12,169 nt of DNA from Bacillota bacterium (GCA_023396535.1 JAEWWD010000171.1:1-12169), one strand, 5' to 3'. Counted from the stretch's first letter, positions 1 to 7,735 are shown. Notes: a model not told the origin generated them from the letters alone. Numbers and translations are program-made.

Positions 1-1237
1 CTCCATCATCGGCGTACTGTTTTCCAGAATTGGCAAGGACGGAAAGCCGGGTTCTGCACTCAACCGCGGCACATACCTTACCTGTGGTATTTATGTCGTG
101 CTGACATTCCTCGCGACGCTGATGAGCGGCTTTGAATGGCGTATCTGGGGCGCTGCGGTCCTCGGCATGATTGTGGGCGTTGTCATCGGCATTACCAGCG
201 ACTACTTTACCGGCGACGAGCGCAAACCCGTTGAAAAGGTTGCTGAAGCGTGCAAGAACGGACCGGCTTTTACCATACTGACCGGTATGTCCTATGGTCT
301 TTTGAGCGCATTCCCCGCGCTCGCCGGCATCGGCGTGGCGGCATTGGGCGCATATAAGCTGTGCGAACCCCTTGGCGGCAGTTATCCCATGCTGGGCATT
401 GCGATTTCAGCAGTCGGCATGCTTTCCATAGTCGGCATGATCATTTCCAACGACGCTTACGGTCCTATTGTGGATAACGCGCGCGGCGTAGCCGAAATGT
501 GCGGCCTGGGCGACGATGTTCTGGAAGTGACGGATAAGCTCGATTCCGCCGGTAACACCGTAAAAGCGATCACGAAGGGATTTGCTATCGGTGCGGCTGG
601 TCTTACGGTTATAGCCCTTCTTGGCGCGTTCCGTGAAATTGTGGTTGCTGCTGGCGGCGTGGATGTGGAATTCAATATCATGAACCCGCTGGTATTCTTC
701 GGCGCGCTGGTTGGTACGGCGATCCCCGCGGTATTCTCCGCCATGCTGATGATGGGCGTCAGCCGTAACTCCCAGACCATGGTTGGCGAGATCCATCGGC
801 AGTTCAAAACGATCGAGGGACTCAGGGAAGGCAAGGCGATGCCGGATTATGATAAATGTATCGATATAGCCACCATTGGCGCTATCCGCGAGCTTGTTCC
901 GGCCGGACTGGTCGCGATACTGGTTACACTCGTTGTCGGTTTTGTTGGCGGCGTGCAGGCCATTGGAGGATATTTGACTGGCAATATCATTTCCGGTTTG
1001 CTTATCGCGCTTATGATGAGTAACGCCGGCGGGCTGTGGGATAACGCCAAGAAGTTCATCGAAGCGGGCAACTGCGGCGGCAAGGGTTCCGACGCGCATA
1101 AAGCCGCCGTTATAGGCGACACCGTCGGCGATCCGTTTAAGGATACCGCCGGCCCGTCCATTAACACGCAAATCACCGTTGTATCGCTTGTCTCTTCGCT
1201 GGCTGCGGTGCTTTTCCTGACTTACTCTGTATTTTAG
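1..1237 (+). CDS. hppA: Membrane-bound proton-translocating pyrophosphatase, C-terminal part (5' end outside window)
   Basis: This integral membrane enzyme hydrolyses cytoplasmic pyrophosphate and pumps cations out. The frame is open to the left edge (first full codon at 2), leaving 411 residues of a family usually near 650-700, so the start is missing. Visible family motifs are DNARGVAEM (nt ~473-499), GNTVKAITKGFAIG (~551-592), SNAGGLWDNAKKFIE, GGKGSDAHKAAVIGDTVGDPFKDT (pyrophosphate/Mg loop near the C-terminus) and several long hydrophobic helices. In the GNTxKAxTKG motif, Lys and Thr occupy the positions that are Ala and Gly in K+-dependent enzymes. By established family rules this predicts the K+-independent, H+-pumping class. 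The DNARGVAEM motif has Arg where most relatives have Gly (DNAGGIAEM). The gene ends in TAG, directly followed by a terminator, so it closes its own transcript. Confidence 0.97.
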   Translation, partial: SIIGVLFSRIGKDGKPGSALNRGTYLTCGIYVVLTFLATLMSGFEWRIWGAAVLGMIVGVVIGITSDYFTGDERKPVEKVAEACKNGPAFTILTGMSYGLLSAFPALAGIGVAALGAYKLCEPLGGSYPMLGIAISAVGMLSIVGMIISNDAYGPIVDNARGVAEMCGLGDDVLEVTDKLDSAGNTVKAITKGFAIGAAGLTVIALLGAFREIVVAAGGVDVEFNIMNPLVFFGALVGTAIPAVFSAMLMMGVSRNSQTMVGEIHRQFKTIEGLREGKAMPDYDKCIDIATIGAIRELVPAGLVAILVTLVVGFVGGVQAIGGYLTGNIISGLLIALMMSNAGGLWDNAKKFIEAGNCGGKGSDAHKAAVIGDTVGDPFKDTAGPSINTQITVVSLVSSLAAVLFLTYSVF

Positions 1238-1256
1238 ACCGCATTATTCGGGGGAT

Positions 1257-1290
1257 AAATCCGGGCGGCCGTATCGGCCGCCCGGATTTT
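1257..1290 (+). terminator. Rho-independent terminator of hppA
   Basis: A perfect 15-bp stem (1257-1271 pairing with 1275-1289) with a 3-nt TAT loop lies 20 nt after the hppA stop. The stem is very GC-rich (core CCGGGCGGCCG) with A/T-rich ends, so the AAAT side gives an ATTTT tract on the 3' side. It isolates the pyrophosphatase gene from the cluster downstream. Confidence 0.9.
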
Positions 1291-1466
1291 AAGTGGCGGG
1301 TTTTTTATCATTCGCAGAAACATACTAATAGGAAAGATTACTTGCTCTTTCTGGAGATTCGCCACATCAACGATTTATGCGGGTGGGTTCCGTTTGCAGA
1401 AGCATCGGATAGTTGTGGCTTCCTATCGGATCGATAAATTTTATCAAATAAAATGCAGGAATAATA

Positions 1467-1494
1467 TTGACATACTGCAGAACTGAGTTATAAT
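1467..1494 (+). promoter_or_regulatory. Probable sigma-A promoter for the asd-led cluster
   Basis: TTGACA at 1467-1472 and TATAAT at 1489-1494 match both consensus boxes exactly, with a 16-nt spacer. The predicted start is about 1501. It is the only good promoter seen ahead of asd, and a palindrome begins about 6 bp after the start point, which suggests control by repression. Confidence 0.85.
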
Positions 1495-1506
1495 AATATC
1501 AATAGC

Positions 1507-1526
1507 TACTCATCACATGATGAGCA
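1507..1526. promoter_or_regulatory. Palindromic operator-like site 1, at the predicted transcription start
   Basis: TACTCATCACATGATGAGCA is a 20-bp imperfect palindrome (arms CTCATC/GATGAG, 8 of 10 pairs). It lies just after the -10 box, about +6 to +26, where a bound protein would block initiation. It shares the 10-mer ATGATGAGCA with site 2 at 1654-1675. A transcription-factor operator is inferred; the FCD regulator at 6689-7420 is the natural candidate. Confidence 0.65.
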
Positions 1527-1653
1527 TCAACCAATTATCGTCTATTTATTCTTAGTTGATTGTAATCCTGATAAATTTACCCTGATGAATTGTCCTGTAA
1601 ACAAAAGATAATTTTTGTGCGTAATTTATGTTTTGGTTTTCTTATACCCTTTC

Positions 1654-1675
1654 CTGCTCACCATATGATGAGCAG
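1654..1675. promoter_or_regulatory. Palindromic operator-like site 2 in the asd leader
   Basis: This 22-bp palindrome reads CTGCTCACC-ATAT-GATGAGCAG (arms 1654-1662 and 1667-1675), with 10 of 11 pairs matching. Its centre is 148 bp from the centre of site 1, close to 14 helical turns, so the two sites face the same side of the DNA and could support looping. As RNA it could also fold into a hairpin, but no T-run follows, so a terminator is unlikely. Confidence 0.65.
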
Positions 1676-1731
1676 CATTACTGGCGGTTCGTGTAGTCGT
1701 ATATCAAATCAGCAAACAGGAGGGGCATTAC

Positions 1732-2742
1732 ATGAAGGCGTATAACGTGGCGGTTGTGGGCGCGCTTGGCGCGGTAGGCAAAGAAATGCTGAAAACGTTG
1801 GAGCAGCGTTCATTTCCGGTACGGGAGATAAAGCCGCTGGATGTGGCGGCCAATGCAAACAAAGAGATTTCTTTTGCCGGGAATACAGTCCGCGTGCAAG
1901 AAGCGAAACGCGGCGCGTTTGAAGGCGTGGATATTGCGCTCTTTTCCGCCGGTGCGGAAGCGAGTCTTACCCTTGCTCCCATTGCGGTTTCGGAAGGCTG
2001 TACGGTAATCGACAATTCCAGCGCATGGCGTATGGACCCGGAAGTACCGCTCGTAGTGCCGGAAGTCAATCCTGAAGCGCTCAGATCGCATAAGGGCATT
2101 ATCGCTAACCCCAACTGCTCCACCATACAGATGTTGGTGGCGCTCAAGCCCCTGCATGATCTGTATAAAATCAAACGCATCGTGGTTGCCACCTATCAGG
2201 CGGTATCGGGGTCCGGGCAAAGAGCGATCGACGAGCTGAATATGCAGGCGAGGCAATATCAAAATGGGGAGTCCATCACGCATAAGGTTTATCCGCATCA
2301 GATACTGTTCAATGCACTGCCCCAGATCGACGTATTCCTGGAAAACGGCTATACAAAGGAAGAGATGAAGATGGTGAACGAAACCCATAAGATTCTTGAT
2401 ACGGATATTCAGGTCAGCCCGACAGCCGTACGAATAGCGGTGTTCCGTGGGCACAGCGAAGCAATTAACATTGAAACGGAGCGTCCAATCGATATAGAGC
2501 AGGCTATGGAAGCATTGCAAAATGCAAAAGGCGTTACGTTGACGGATAATCCGCAAAACTGTGAATACCCGCTTGCGCTCGACTCCGAGGATCATGACGA
2601 CGTATATGTCGGCAGGATACGTCTGGATGATTCCGTTCCTTATGGCATGAATATGTGGGTGGTATCGGATAACCTGCGAAAAGGCGCGGCGCTCAACGCC
2701 GTACAGATCGCGGAGAAAATGGTCGAACTGGGGCTGCTGTAA
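1732..2742 (+). CDS. asd: Aspartate-semialdehyde dehydrogenase
   Basis: This cytoplasmic enzyme interconverts L-aspartate-4-semialdehyde and beta-aspartyl phosphate, with NADP(H). At 336 aa it is the usual family length. The N-terminal Rossmann motif is GALGAVG (residues 10-16; most relatives have Thr in place of Leu12). The catalytic cysteine is C129 in NPNCST and the catalytic histidine H241 in FRGHSEA. DNSSAWR and VVPEVNPEAL are also conserved. The start follows a strong AGGAGG at 1718-1725. It is the first gene of the cluster, 25 bp ahead of an aspartate kinase, an order also found in the Bacillus asd-dapG-dapA operon. It sits under an operator-flanked promoter with a transporter and amino-acid dehydrogenase, so the reverse (phosphate-forming) reaction should be considered. 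Confidence 0.95.
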   Translation: MKAYNVAVVGALGAVGKEMLKTLEQRSFPVREIKPLDVAANANKEISFAGNTVRVQEAKRGAFEGVDIALFSAGAEASLTLAPIAVSEGCTVIDNSSAWRMDPEVPLVVPEVNPEALRSHKGIIANPNCSTIQMLVALKPLHDLYKIKRIVVATYQAVSGSGQRAIDELNMQARQYQNGESITHKVYPHQILFNALPQIDVFLENGYTKEEMKMVNETHKILDTDIQVSPTAVRIAVFRGHSEAINIETERPIDIEQAMEALQNAKGVTLTDNPQNCEYPLALDSEDHDDVYVGRIRLDDSVPYGMNMWVVSDNLRKGAALNAVQIAEKMVELGLL

Positions 2743-2767
2743 CAATACGGGAAAAGGTGTGATCCGT

Positions 2768-3820
2768 ATGGATACGGTCGTTGTAAAATTCGGAGGTACC
2801 TCCGTAGCGACGGAGGAAAGCCGGGCGCGGGCAGTCGCCCACGTCGCGAAATTGCAAAGCGGCCCCGCGCGGGTGGTGGCGGTGGTTTCCGCTATGGGAA
2901 GGAAGGGTTCCCCGTATGCGACGGATACGCTGCTGTCGCTTCTGAGCAGGGAATCCAACCCCGCCGTACGGGATCTTTTAATGAGCTGCGGTGAAACCAT
3001 ATCGGCTTGCGTGTTTGCGGACGCATTGGAGCAGAGCGGCATAAAAGCGGCAGCGCTTACGGGCATGCAGGCCGGTATACTGACGGACAGTTCTTTCGGC
3101 ATGGCAGAGATTTTCGATATGAATACGCTGCGTATCTGGTCCGCATTGCATGAGGAAAGGGTACCCGTTATCACAGGGTTCCAGGGGGCCAACGTCAGCG
3201 GTGAGGTTACGACGCTCGGCCGCGGCGGCAGCGATACATCCGCGGTGGCGATAGGGGGCTTCCTCCGGGCAAAGGAAGTCATCATATACACCGACGTACC
3301 GGGCGTCGCCGTTATCGATCCGCGTATTATCCCGGAAGCGCCGTTTTTTGAAGAGATATCCCCAAAACCTATGCGCGCTCTCGCGTTCTGGGGGGCGGGA
3401 GTCATACATCCGCGCGCTGTGAAAGCGGCCGACAGGTTTGGTATGGATGTATGGGTACGCTCGACATTCGATGACAAACTGGGCACGCGGATTACCGAGC
3501 ACGCAAACTTGCCGCCGGGACCGGTTGGTATCGCATGCCTGCGCAATTGCCGCATCGAAGAGGGGGAGGCGGGCGAGCGCACGGTGTTTGAAGAGGGAAG
3601 GCCGTTCTCTGTCAGAACAGGGGGCGTGTATACGTTGCTGACCGCGGTGTTCAGCGATTGGGAGTATGATAGAATAAAAGAAGCTGTGCAGCCGATCATG
3701 CAAAAGTTCCGATGCTTTTTCAGTAGCTCATGCGCGCATGTGCTGGCGCTGACGGACGAAGCCAATCAAATTGCCCGTGAATTGTACGGATTGCTGTTTG
3801 AAAAGAGCGGTATGCACTGA
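2768..3820 (+). CDS. dapG: Aspartate kinase, DapG-like, with shortened regulatory domain
   Basis: It phosphorylates aspartate with ATP to beta-aspartyl phosphate, or makes ATP in reverse. The kinase domain spans about residues 1-245, with KFGGTSV (7-13), SAMGRKGSPYATDTLL (41-56, very like DapG of Bacillus), SCGETIS (73-79), GFQGANVSGE followed by TLGRGGSDTSAVA (138-161), IDPRI and VIHPRAV. Typical aspartokinases are about 400 aa or more with two ACT domains. Only about 100 residues follow the kinase domain here, and the usual PGVAARIF-type ACT motif is absent, so lysine or DAP feedback is probably lost or altered. I chose ATG 2768, giving 350 aa, because AAAAGG at 2752-2757 is well spaced from it. 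A GTG at 2759 lies too close to that site. The symbol rests on kinase-domain similarity and gene order. Confidence 0.9.
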   Translation: MDTVVVKFGGTSVATEESRARAVAHVAKLQSGPARVVAVVSAMGRKGSPYATDTLLSLLSRESNPAVRDLLMSCGETISACVFADALEQSGIKAAALTGMQAGILTDSSFGMAEIFDMNTLRIWSALHEERVPVITGFQGANVSGEVTTLGRGGSDTSAVAIGGFLRAKEVIIYTDVPGVAVIDPRIIPEAPFFEEISPKPMRALAFWGAGVIHPRAVKAADRFGMDVWVRSTFDDKLGTRITEHANLPPGPVGIACLRNCRIEEGEAGERTVFEEGRPFSVRTGGVYTLLTAVFSDWEYDRIKEAVQPIMQKFRCFFSSSCAHVLALTDEANQIARELYGLLFEKSGMH

Positions 3821-3855
3821 TCCGTTCAAGCGGATACGATGGATATGGAGGAACT

Positions 3856-5043
3856 ATGGACCTGAAAAAAGACGTATGTATCATCGGCGGCGGCGTAATG
3901 GGCCTGGCTGCGGCGTATTACCTGAGCAAGGAAGGAAAATCGACGGCGCTGCTGGAAAAAACGGAGATCGGCGCTGGCGCTTCCGGCGCCTGCGACGATA
4001 TGATATTGATGCAGTCCAAAAAACCGGGATTTACGCTTACGCTTGCAATGGAAAGCCTGGAAGTATACCATGGCCTCACGGACGAATTGGGGCGCGATAT
4101 CGGTTTTGAGACCCGTGGGGGTATGATACTCATTGAAGATGAAAAACAGCTCCGGGTAATGGAGGAATTCGTTAAAAAGCAGGTTGCCTGCGGGTTGGAG
4201 GTGGAGATCGTGGGGAAAGACGTCATGCGCAAAAAGCAGCCGCATGTCGCCCCGTATATGCTCGCTTCCACCTATAGTGCCGGGGATTCCCAGATAGACC
4301 CGCTGCTTCTTATGCGCGCGTTTCTGTATAATGGCAAGAAGCATGGGCTTGTCGCGTTGCGCAAAGCGCCGGTGGAGGCGATCGAGCGCATGGGCGATCA
4401 TTGGATCGTTCAGGCAGGGGGCGGCATTAACGTGGAGTGTGACGCCGTCGTGATTGCGGCGGGCGCATGGTCGCGGCAGATAGGCAAGTTGATAGATGTG
4501 GATATTCCCATAGAGCCTTTGAAGGGGCAGATCGCCATCACTGAACAAATCGCCCCCATTGGGGAGACGAATGCGTGGTCGGCGGCGTACATCGCTTCCA
4601 AACTCGACGCATCAATAATGCCCGATCGCAGTGAATATGACAAACAGATAGGACTCGGCTTTGCCTTTTCACAGTCCATTTCCGGGAATTATCTGATCGG
4701 CAGTACGCGAGAGCATGCGGGGTACGACAAAACTACCGCCCTGCAGGCGATTACCACGACCGTGAGACAGGCGTGCAGGTTCTTTCCAATCATGAATTCG
4801 GTGAATATCATCCGAACGGTCGCAGGTTTCCGTCCTGCCAGCGCGGACGGCAGCCCGATCGTGGGAGAGATAGATGGCAGGCCCGGTATTTTCATTGCAG
4901 CCGGACACGAAGGGGACGGTATCGCCCTGTCTCCGATAACCGGGAGAGCGGTTGCGGAGATGATTTGCGGGAAGGGGGATCACCGGCGGTTTGAGCAATT
5001 GAATCTCAGACGGTTTGCAGTGAATCAGGGTGCTGCAAAATAG
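3856..5043 (+). CDS. FAD-dependent amino-acid dehydrogenase (DadA/HcnC/ThiO family, DAO fold)
   Basis: This flavoprotein of 395 aa probably oxidises an amine, imino or D-amino acid. The dinucleotide-binding motif is IIGGGVMGLAAAYYL (residues 9-23), with the ribose-binding acid E34 after strand 2. Typical DAO-family features follow: VVIAAGAWS, RPASADGSPIVGE and AAGHEGDGIALSP near the C-terminus. GGAGG at 3847-3851 sets the start. It lies 35 bp after the aspartate kinase and ahead of a symporter. Relatives work as the substrate-oxidising subunit of complexes with HcnA- and HcnB-type proteins, and those partners are encoded at 7472-10572. The substrate cannot be read from the sequence; glycine, sarcosine, proline, hydroxyproline, opine and D-amino acid oxidases all share this fold. 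Confidence 0.9.
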   Translation: MDLKKDVCIIGGGVMGLAAAYYLSKEGKSTALLEKTEIGAGASGACDDMILMQSKKPGFTLTLAMESLEVYHGLTDELGRDIGFETRGGMILIEDEKQLRVMEEFVKKQVACGLEVEIVGKDVMRKKQPHVAPYMLASTYSAGDSQIDPLLLMRAFLYNGKKHGLVALRKAPVEAIERMGDHWIVQAGGGINVECDAVVIAAGAWSRQIGKLIDVDIPIEPLKGQIAITEQIAPIGETNAWSAAYIASKLDASIMPDRSEYDKQIGLGFAFSQSISGNYLIGSTREHAGYDKTTALQAITTTVRQACRFFPIMNSVNIIRTVAGFRPASADGSPIVGEIDGRPGIFIAAGHEGDGIALSPITGRAVAEMICGKGDHRRFEQLNLRRFAVNQGAAK

Positions 5044-5111
5044 TTTTGGAAAGGAGGGACATTTGATACCGTAGTCTGGTACAATAACCAATAGTAGAAG
5101 GGGGAGAAATC

Positions 5112-6593
5112 ATGAATCCTGGGACATTATTTTGGATATTAACGGTAGTTCTTTGCGGCGCTTTCCTCTACATTTCCTGGAAGGTAAAGGATCAAGCGCA
5201 AAGCACCTTCTCCAACTACGCCATCGGTGGCGGAACTTTCCCGATGTACCTGATTTTCTTTACCCAGTTCGCTACCATCATGGGCGTGGGCAACTTCATT
5301 GGCCACGCTGCGAGCGGATATACCACAGGTCTTCCCTGGCTGGTATTCATAGCGGGCGAACAGGGCTCCAAGATCATATTCGCGCTGGTGTTTGCGGGTA
5401 TGGCGGGTAAGTTCACTTACAATACATTCCCTGAAATGATCGACGACCTTATTACCCGCGATAAGGTCACGAGGGCGATGGCCGGCGTTCTGGCTTCCTG
5501 CATTATGATTGCCTGGGTAGGCGGTCAAGGCAAGGCGTTCGGCGAAATATTCAAGGTATTCACCGGCGCGGACCCGGTTCCCATCATACTCCTGTTCACG
5601 GCTATATTTATTGTCTATACTACGCTGGGCGGTATATATTCCGTTGTATGGACCGATCTTGTACAGGGCGTCATGTGCCTCGTTTTCGGCGTGATATTCT
5701 ATCTCTACGCCTTCAGTAAGATCGATTTCAGCCTCGGTGTGCTGGGCGAAAGGCTGGCGACCGCGGGTAAGGCGGAACTGTGGAGCTTCACAAACGTGAG
5801 CGGTATCAGTCTGCTAACAAAATTCGTAACAGGCTGCGTCGGCATACTTGTCGCGCAGATCTACTGGCAGCGCTGCTTTGCGGCGAAGGGGCCCAAAACA
5901 GCCCGGCGCGGCTTGCTGTATAGCGGTATCATCGCCATTATCATGACGATGGGTACGGCCATTGTCGGTATGATCATACTTTCGATCAATCAGGGGCTCG
6001 ATCCGAACTCCGCTATGTCCTGGTTTATGCTCAACCATATTCCGCTGCTCGTATCCGCGTTTATATTTGTGCTGATACTTGCGGCCGGCATGTCCTCGGC
6101 GGACTCCAACCTGAATTCCGCTTCGGTACTGATCACGAACGACCTTGTCAAGCCCTTTGCACCGAATATGTCGGATAAGAAACTTGTCTCTCTTGCGAAA
6201 ATACTTACGGTCGTGATCGGTGTATTTGCCGCGCTGGCGGCTATTTATGCGAGCTCCATACTATCCCTGTTCTCCATGGCCTATTCCATGGCGGGCGCCG
6301 GCCTGGTGCCGCTGCTTGTAATCGGCCTTGTGTGGAAGGAACGTTCGGGCGAAGCGTATCAAATGGGCAGGAAAAACAGCAAGGTTACCCCGTGGGGCGC
6401 GCGCGTCGGCATCGTTGTGGGCGCGGTGCTCTCCCAGTTGAAAGTGCTTGGTCCCAATGCGCTTTTGATCGCGCTTGCGATTTCCGCCGTCTGCATCATC
6501 GTGGTCTCGCTGCTGACAAAGAATGTTGCGATCAGCGAAAAGGTTGTCAGCGAAGGAAATTCGGCGCCTTTAGCCAAAGCGATCAGCGAATGA
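5112..6593 (+). CDS. Sodium:solute symporter (SSS family, PutP-like)
   Basis: This inner-membrane Na+-coupled importer has 493 aa and about 13 hydrophobic segments, the family norm. The hallmark Na2-site stretch AGMSSADSNLNSAS is at residues 325-338. TTLGGIYSVVWTDLVQG (170-186) is the second family signature. The charged tail after about residue 475 is cytoplasmic in most relatives. GGGGGAG at 5100-5106 precedes ATG. It lies 68 bp after the FAD dehydrogenase and is followed by a terminator. By context it should import the substrate of the dehydrogenase complex. Relatives carry proline, other amino acids, pantothenate, sugars or carboxylates, so sequence alone does not fix the substrate. Confidence 0.93.
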   Translation: MNPGTLFWILTVVLCGAFLYISWKVKDQAQSTFSNYAIGGGTFPMYLIFFTQFATIMGVGNFIGHAASGYTTGLPWLVFIAGEQGSKIIFALVFAGMAGKFTYNTFPEMIDDLITRDKVTRAMAGVLASCIMIAWVGGQGKAFGEIFKVFTGADPVPIILLFTAIFIVYTTLGGIYSVVWTDLVQGVMCLVFGVIFYLYAFSKIDFSLGVLGERLATAGKAELWSFTNVSGISLLTKFVTGCVGILVAQIYWQRCFAAKGPKTARRGLLYSGIIAIIMTMGTAIVGMIILSINQGLDPNSAMSWFMLNHIPLLVSAFIFVLILAAGMSSADSNLNSASVLITNDLVKPFAPNMSDKKLVSLAKILTVVIGVFAALAAIYASSILSLFSMAYSMAGAGLVPLLVIGLVWKERSGEAYQMGRKNSKVTPWGARVGIVVGAVLSQLKVLGPNALLIALAISAVCIIVVSLLTKNVAISEKVVSEGNSAPLAKAISE

Positions 6594-6606
6594 TCGCTTA
6601 ACCCAA

Positions 6607-6658
6607 GGGAGGGGAACGGCAGCCATTGATGGATGGCCGTTCCTTCCCTCCTCTTTTT
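6607..6658 (+). terminator. Intrinsic terminator between symporter and regulator
   Basis: GGAACGGC (6613-6620) pairs with GCCGTTCC (6636-6643). The stem extends outward through G-rich and C-rich arms (GGGAGG / TTCCCTCC) and a small inner stem sits in the loop. CTTTTTA follows directly. It lies 14 nt after the symporter stop and should end, or partly end, the first transcript, splitting the cluster in two. Confidence 0.82.
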
Positions 6659-6688
6659 ACTGAGATTTGCAAGGAGAAGAAGCACTGT

Positions 6689-7420
6689 ATGAGGCAACAG
6701 CTCTATGAGAAAGAACTGGCCGTACTCGAATGCCTGAAAAGTTCGGGCATCCCTCTGGGTTCGTGGAATCTGGTGGAAAAGCTGGAGGAGCGCGGCATGA
6801 GCGTAAGCTCCGCCACCATCGGACGTATACTGAACACGCTTGAACGCATGGGGCTTGTGAAAAAGAATGGACACAGCGGCCGCATAATCACGCCGGCGGG
6901 CGTGGAAGCTCTGAGCAATGCCAAGGTGATCGACAATATCAAGCAACACACGGAAAAGCTGGAACAACTGGTCACCACTACAGTTTTGGAAGACTACATA
7001 CTTGTTCTGGAGGCCCGCAAGGCTATCGAGCGGGAAACCGCACGGCTCGCAGCGGAAAACATTACGGAAACGGAACTGCAGGCGCTGGAGGAGATATTGG
7101 CTGAGCAAAGCAAACGGCACTCCAATAACGAATCCATCGCAGCGAACGATATCGCTTTTCACAGGGCGATTGCCCATGCGTCTCGGAACAAGGTGCTGGA
7201 GGCGTTGTATATGATGCTGTTCAGCTATGGGCAGCAAACGTCCATATTTGAATTCATACGCAGGCAGGTCAACGCCGTATATATGCGATCCCATCTCGAT
7301 ATATTCGAAGCGCTCAAGGCGCACGATCCGGACCGCACCGAGCAGTGCATGATCCATCATATCGACAGCCTGATGGAGGATGTGAGCATGTACTGGGATG
7401 AATTTTCCGATCAGGAATGA
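6689..7420 (+). CDS. FCD-domain transcriptional regulator with NrpR/RNase R-type winged helix
   Basis: Predicted ligand-responsive regulator of 243 aa. Residues about 5-75 form a winged helix reading like the HTH_12 domain of NrpR and RNase R (IPLGSWNLVEKLEERGMSVS, then LERMGLVKKNGHSGRIITPAG) rather than the usual GntR domain. A linker (77-95) leads to an FCD domain with its metal/ligand pattern: D154 and H158 (NDIAFHRAIAHASRN), H202 (RSHLDIFEAL) and H223/H224. FCD proteins often bind organic acids or amino-acid derivatives. I chose ATG 6689 because AAGGAGA (6671-6677) precedes it. An upstream TTG at 6626 would put the terminator hairpin inside the coding region. The gene lies 51 bp ahead of the BFD gene, so it probably heads the second transcript. 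No promoter is evident after the terminator. Likely targets are the two palindromes at 1507 and 1654. Confidence 0.88.
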   Translation: MRQQLYEKELAVLECLKSSGIPLGSWNLVEKLEERGMSVSSATIGRILNTLERMGLVKKNGHSGRIITPAGVEALSNAKVIDNIKQHTEKLEQLVTTTVLEDYILVLEARKAIERETARLAAENITETELQALEEILAEQSKRHSNNESIAANDIAFHRAIAHASRNKVLEALYMMLFSYGQQTSIFEFIRRQVNAVYMRSHLDIFEALKAHDPDRTEQCMIHHIDSLMEDVSMYWDEFSDQE

Positions 7421-7471
7421 ACGGGCGGAAGAATACAGCAGAGACCGTCCGGGAAAGACGAGGTATTTGCG

Positions 7472-7735
7472 ATGTGCGATGAAATTATCTGCCGCTGCGA
7501 GGAAGTTTCGCGCAGGGAAATCGAAGCGGCGATTGAAGATGGCGCTACCACGATGAACGAACTCAAACGTTTCACACGCGCCGGAATGGGATTATGTCAG
7601 GGGCGTACCTGCAGGCGCCTGGTGGAACGCATACTGGCCGAAAAACAGAGCGCCTCTCTGAGCGAGATACAGCCCTCCTCTTATCGTCCGCCGGTCCGTC
7701 CCATCCAGGCGGAGCTGCTGGAACATAAAGTTTAA
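7472..7735 (+). CDS. BFD-like [2Fe-2S]-binding protein, stand-alone
   Basis: This small protein of 87 aa has the bacterioferritin-associated-ferredoxin cysteine pattern: C7 and C9 (CRC), then C42 and C47 (CQGRTC), expected to bind one [2Fe-2S] cluster. The sequence from CRCEEVSRREIEAAI to AGMGLCQGRTC, and the tail SSYRPPVRPI, match the C-terminal extension of HcnB/OoxA-type subunits in other bacteria. Here that extension is a separate gene, and the HcnB-like protein at 8966 lacks it. GAGG at 7460-7463 precedes ATG. Probable role: electron relay within the dehydrogenase complex. It lies 15 bp ahead of dapA. Confidence 0.85.
   Translation: MCDEIICRCEEVSRREIEAAIEDGATTMNELKRFTRAGMGLCQGRTCRRLVERILAEKQSASLSEIQPSSYRPPVRPIQAELLEHKV

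Larger units (their letters stand above)
1291..1731. other. AT-rich gene-free control region upstream of asd
   Basis: These 441 bases hold no convincing gene on either strand and are visibly more AT-rich than the flanking genes. They carry the promoter and two palindromes listed separately, plus the asd ribosome binding site. If transcription starts near 1501, the mRNA has a leader of about 230 nt. I found no lysine riboswitch, T-box or terminator-like attenuator in that leader. The section 1291-1460 shows nothing recognisable. Confidence 0.8.

Noticed and set aside
1501..1731. Lysine riboswitch or T-box in the long asd leader
   Set aside because: None of the conserved core elements is visible, and there is no terminator/antiterminator pair; the palindromes look like DNA operators.
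1810..3765. A 651-codon open frame on the minus strand opposite asd and the aspartate kinase
   Set aside because: It is a shadow of two well-recognised plus-strand genes; its translation is low-complexity with no family motif and it has no plausible ribosome binding site.
5044..5111. Tiny leader frame or promoter in the gap before the symporter (AAGGAGGG at 5051, TACAAT at 5080)
   Set aside because: The frame from TTG 5064 would be about three codons, and no -35 box lies at a usable distance from TACAAT.
6626..6688. Longer start (TTG 6626) for the regulator
   Set aside because: It would place the terminator hairpin and T-run inside the coding sequence, lacks a good binding site, and adds residues outside the winged helix.
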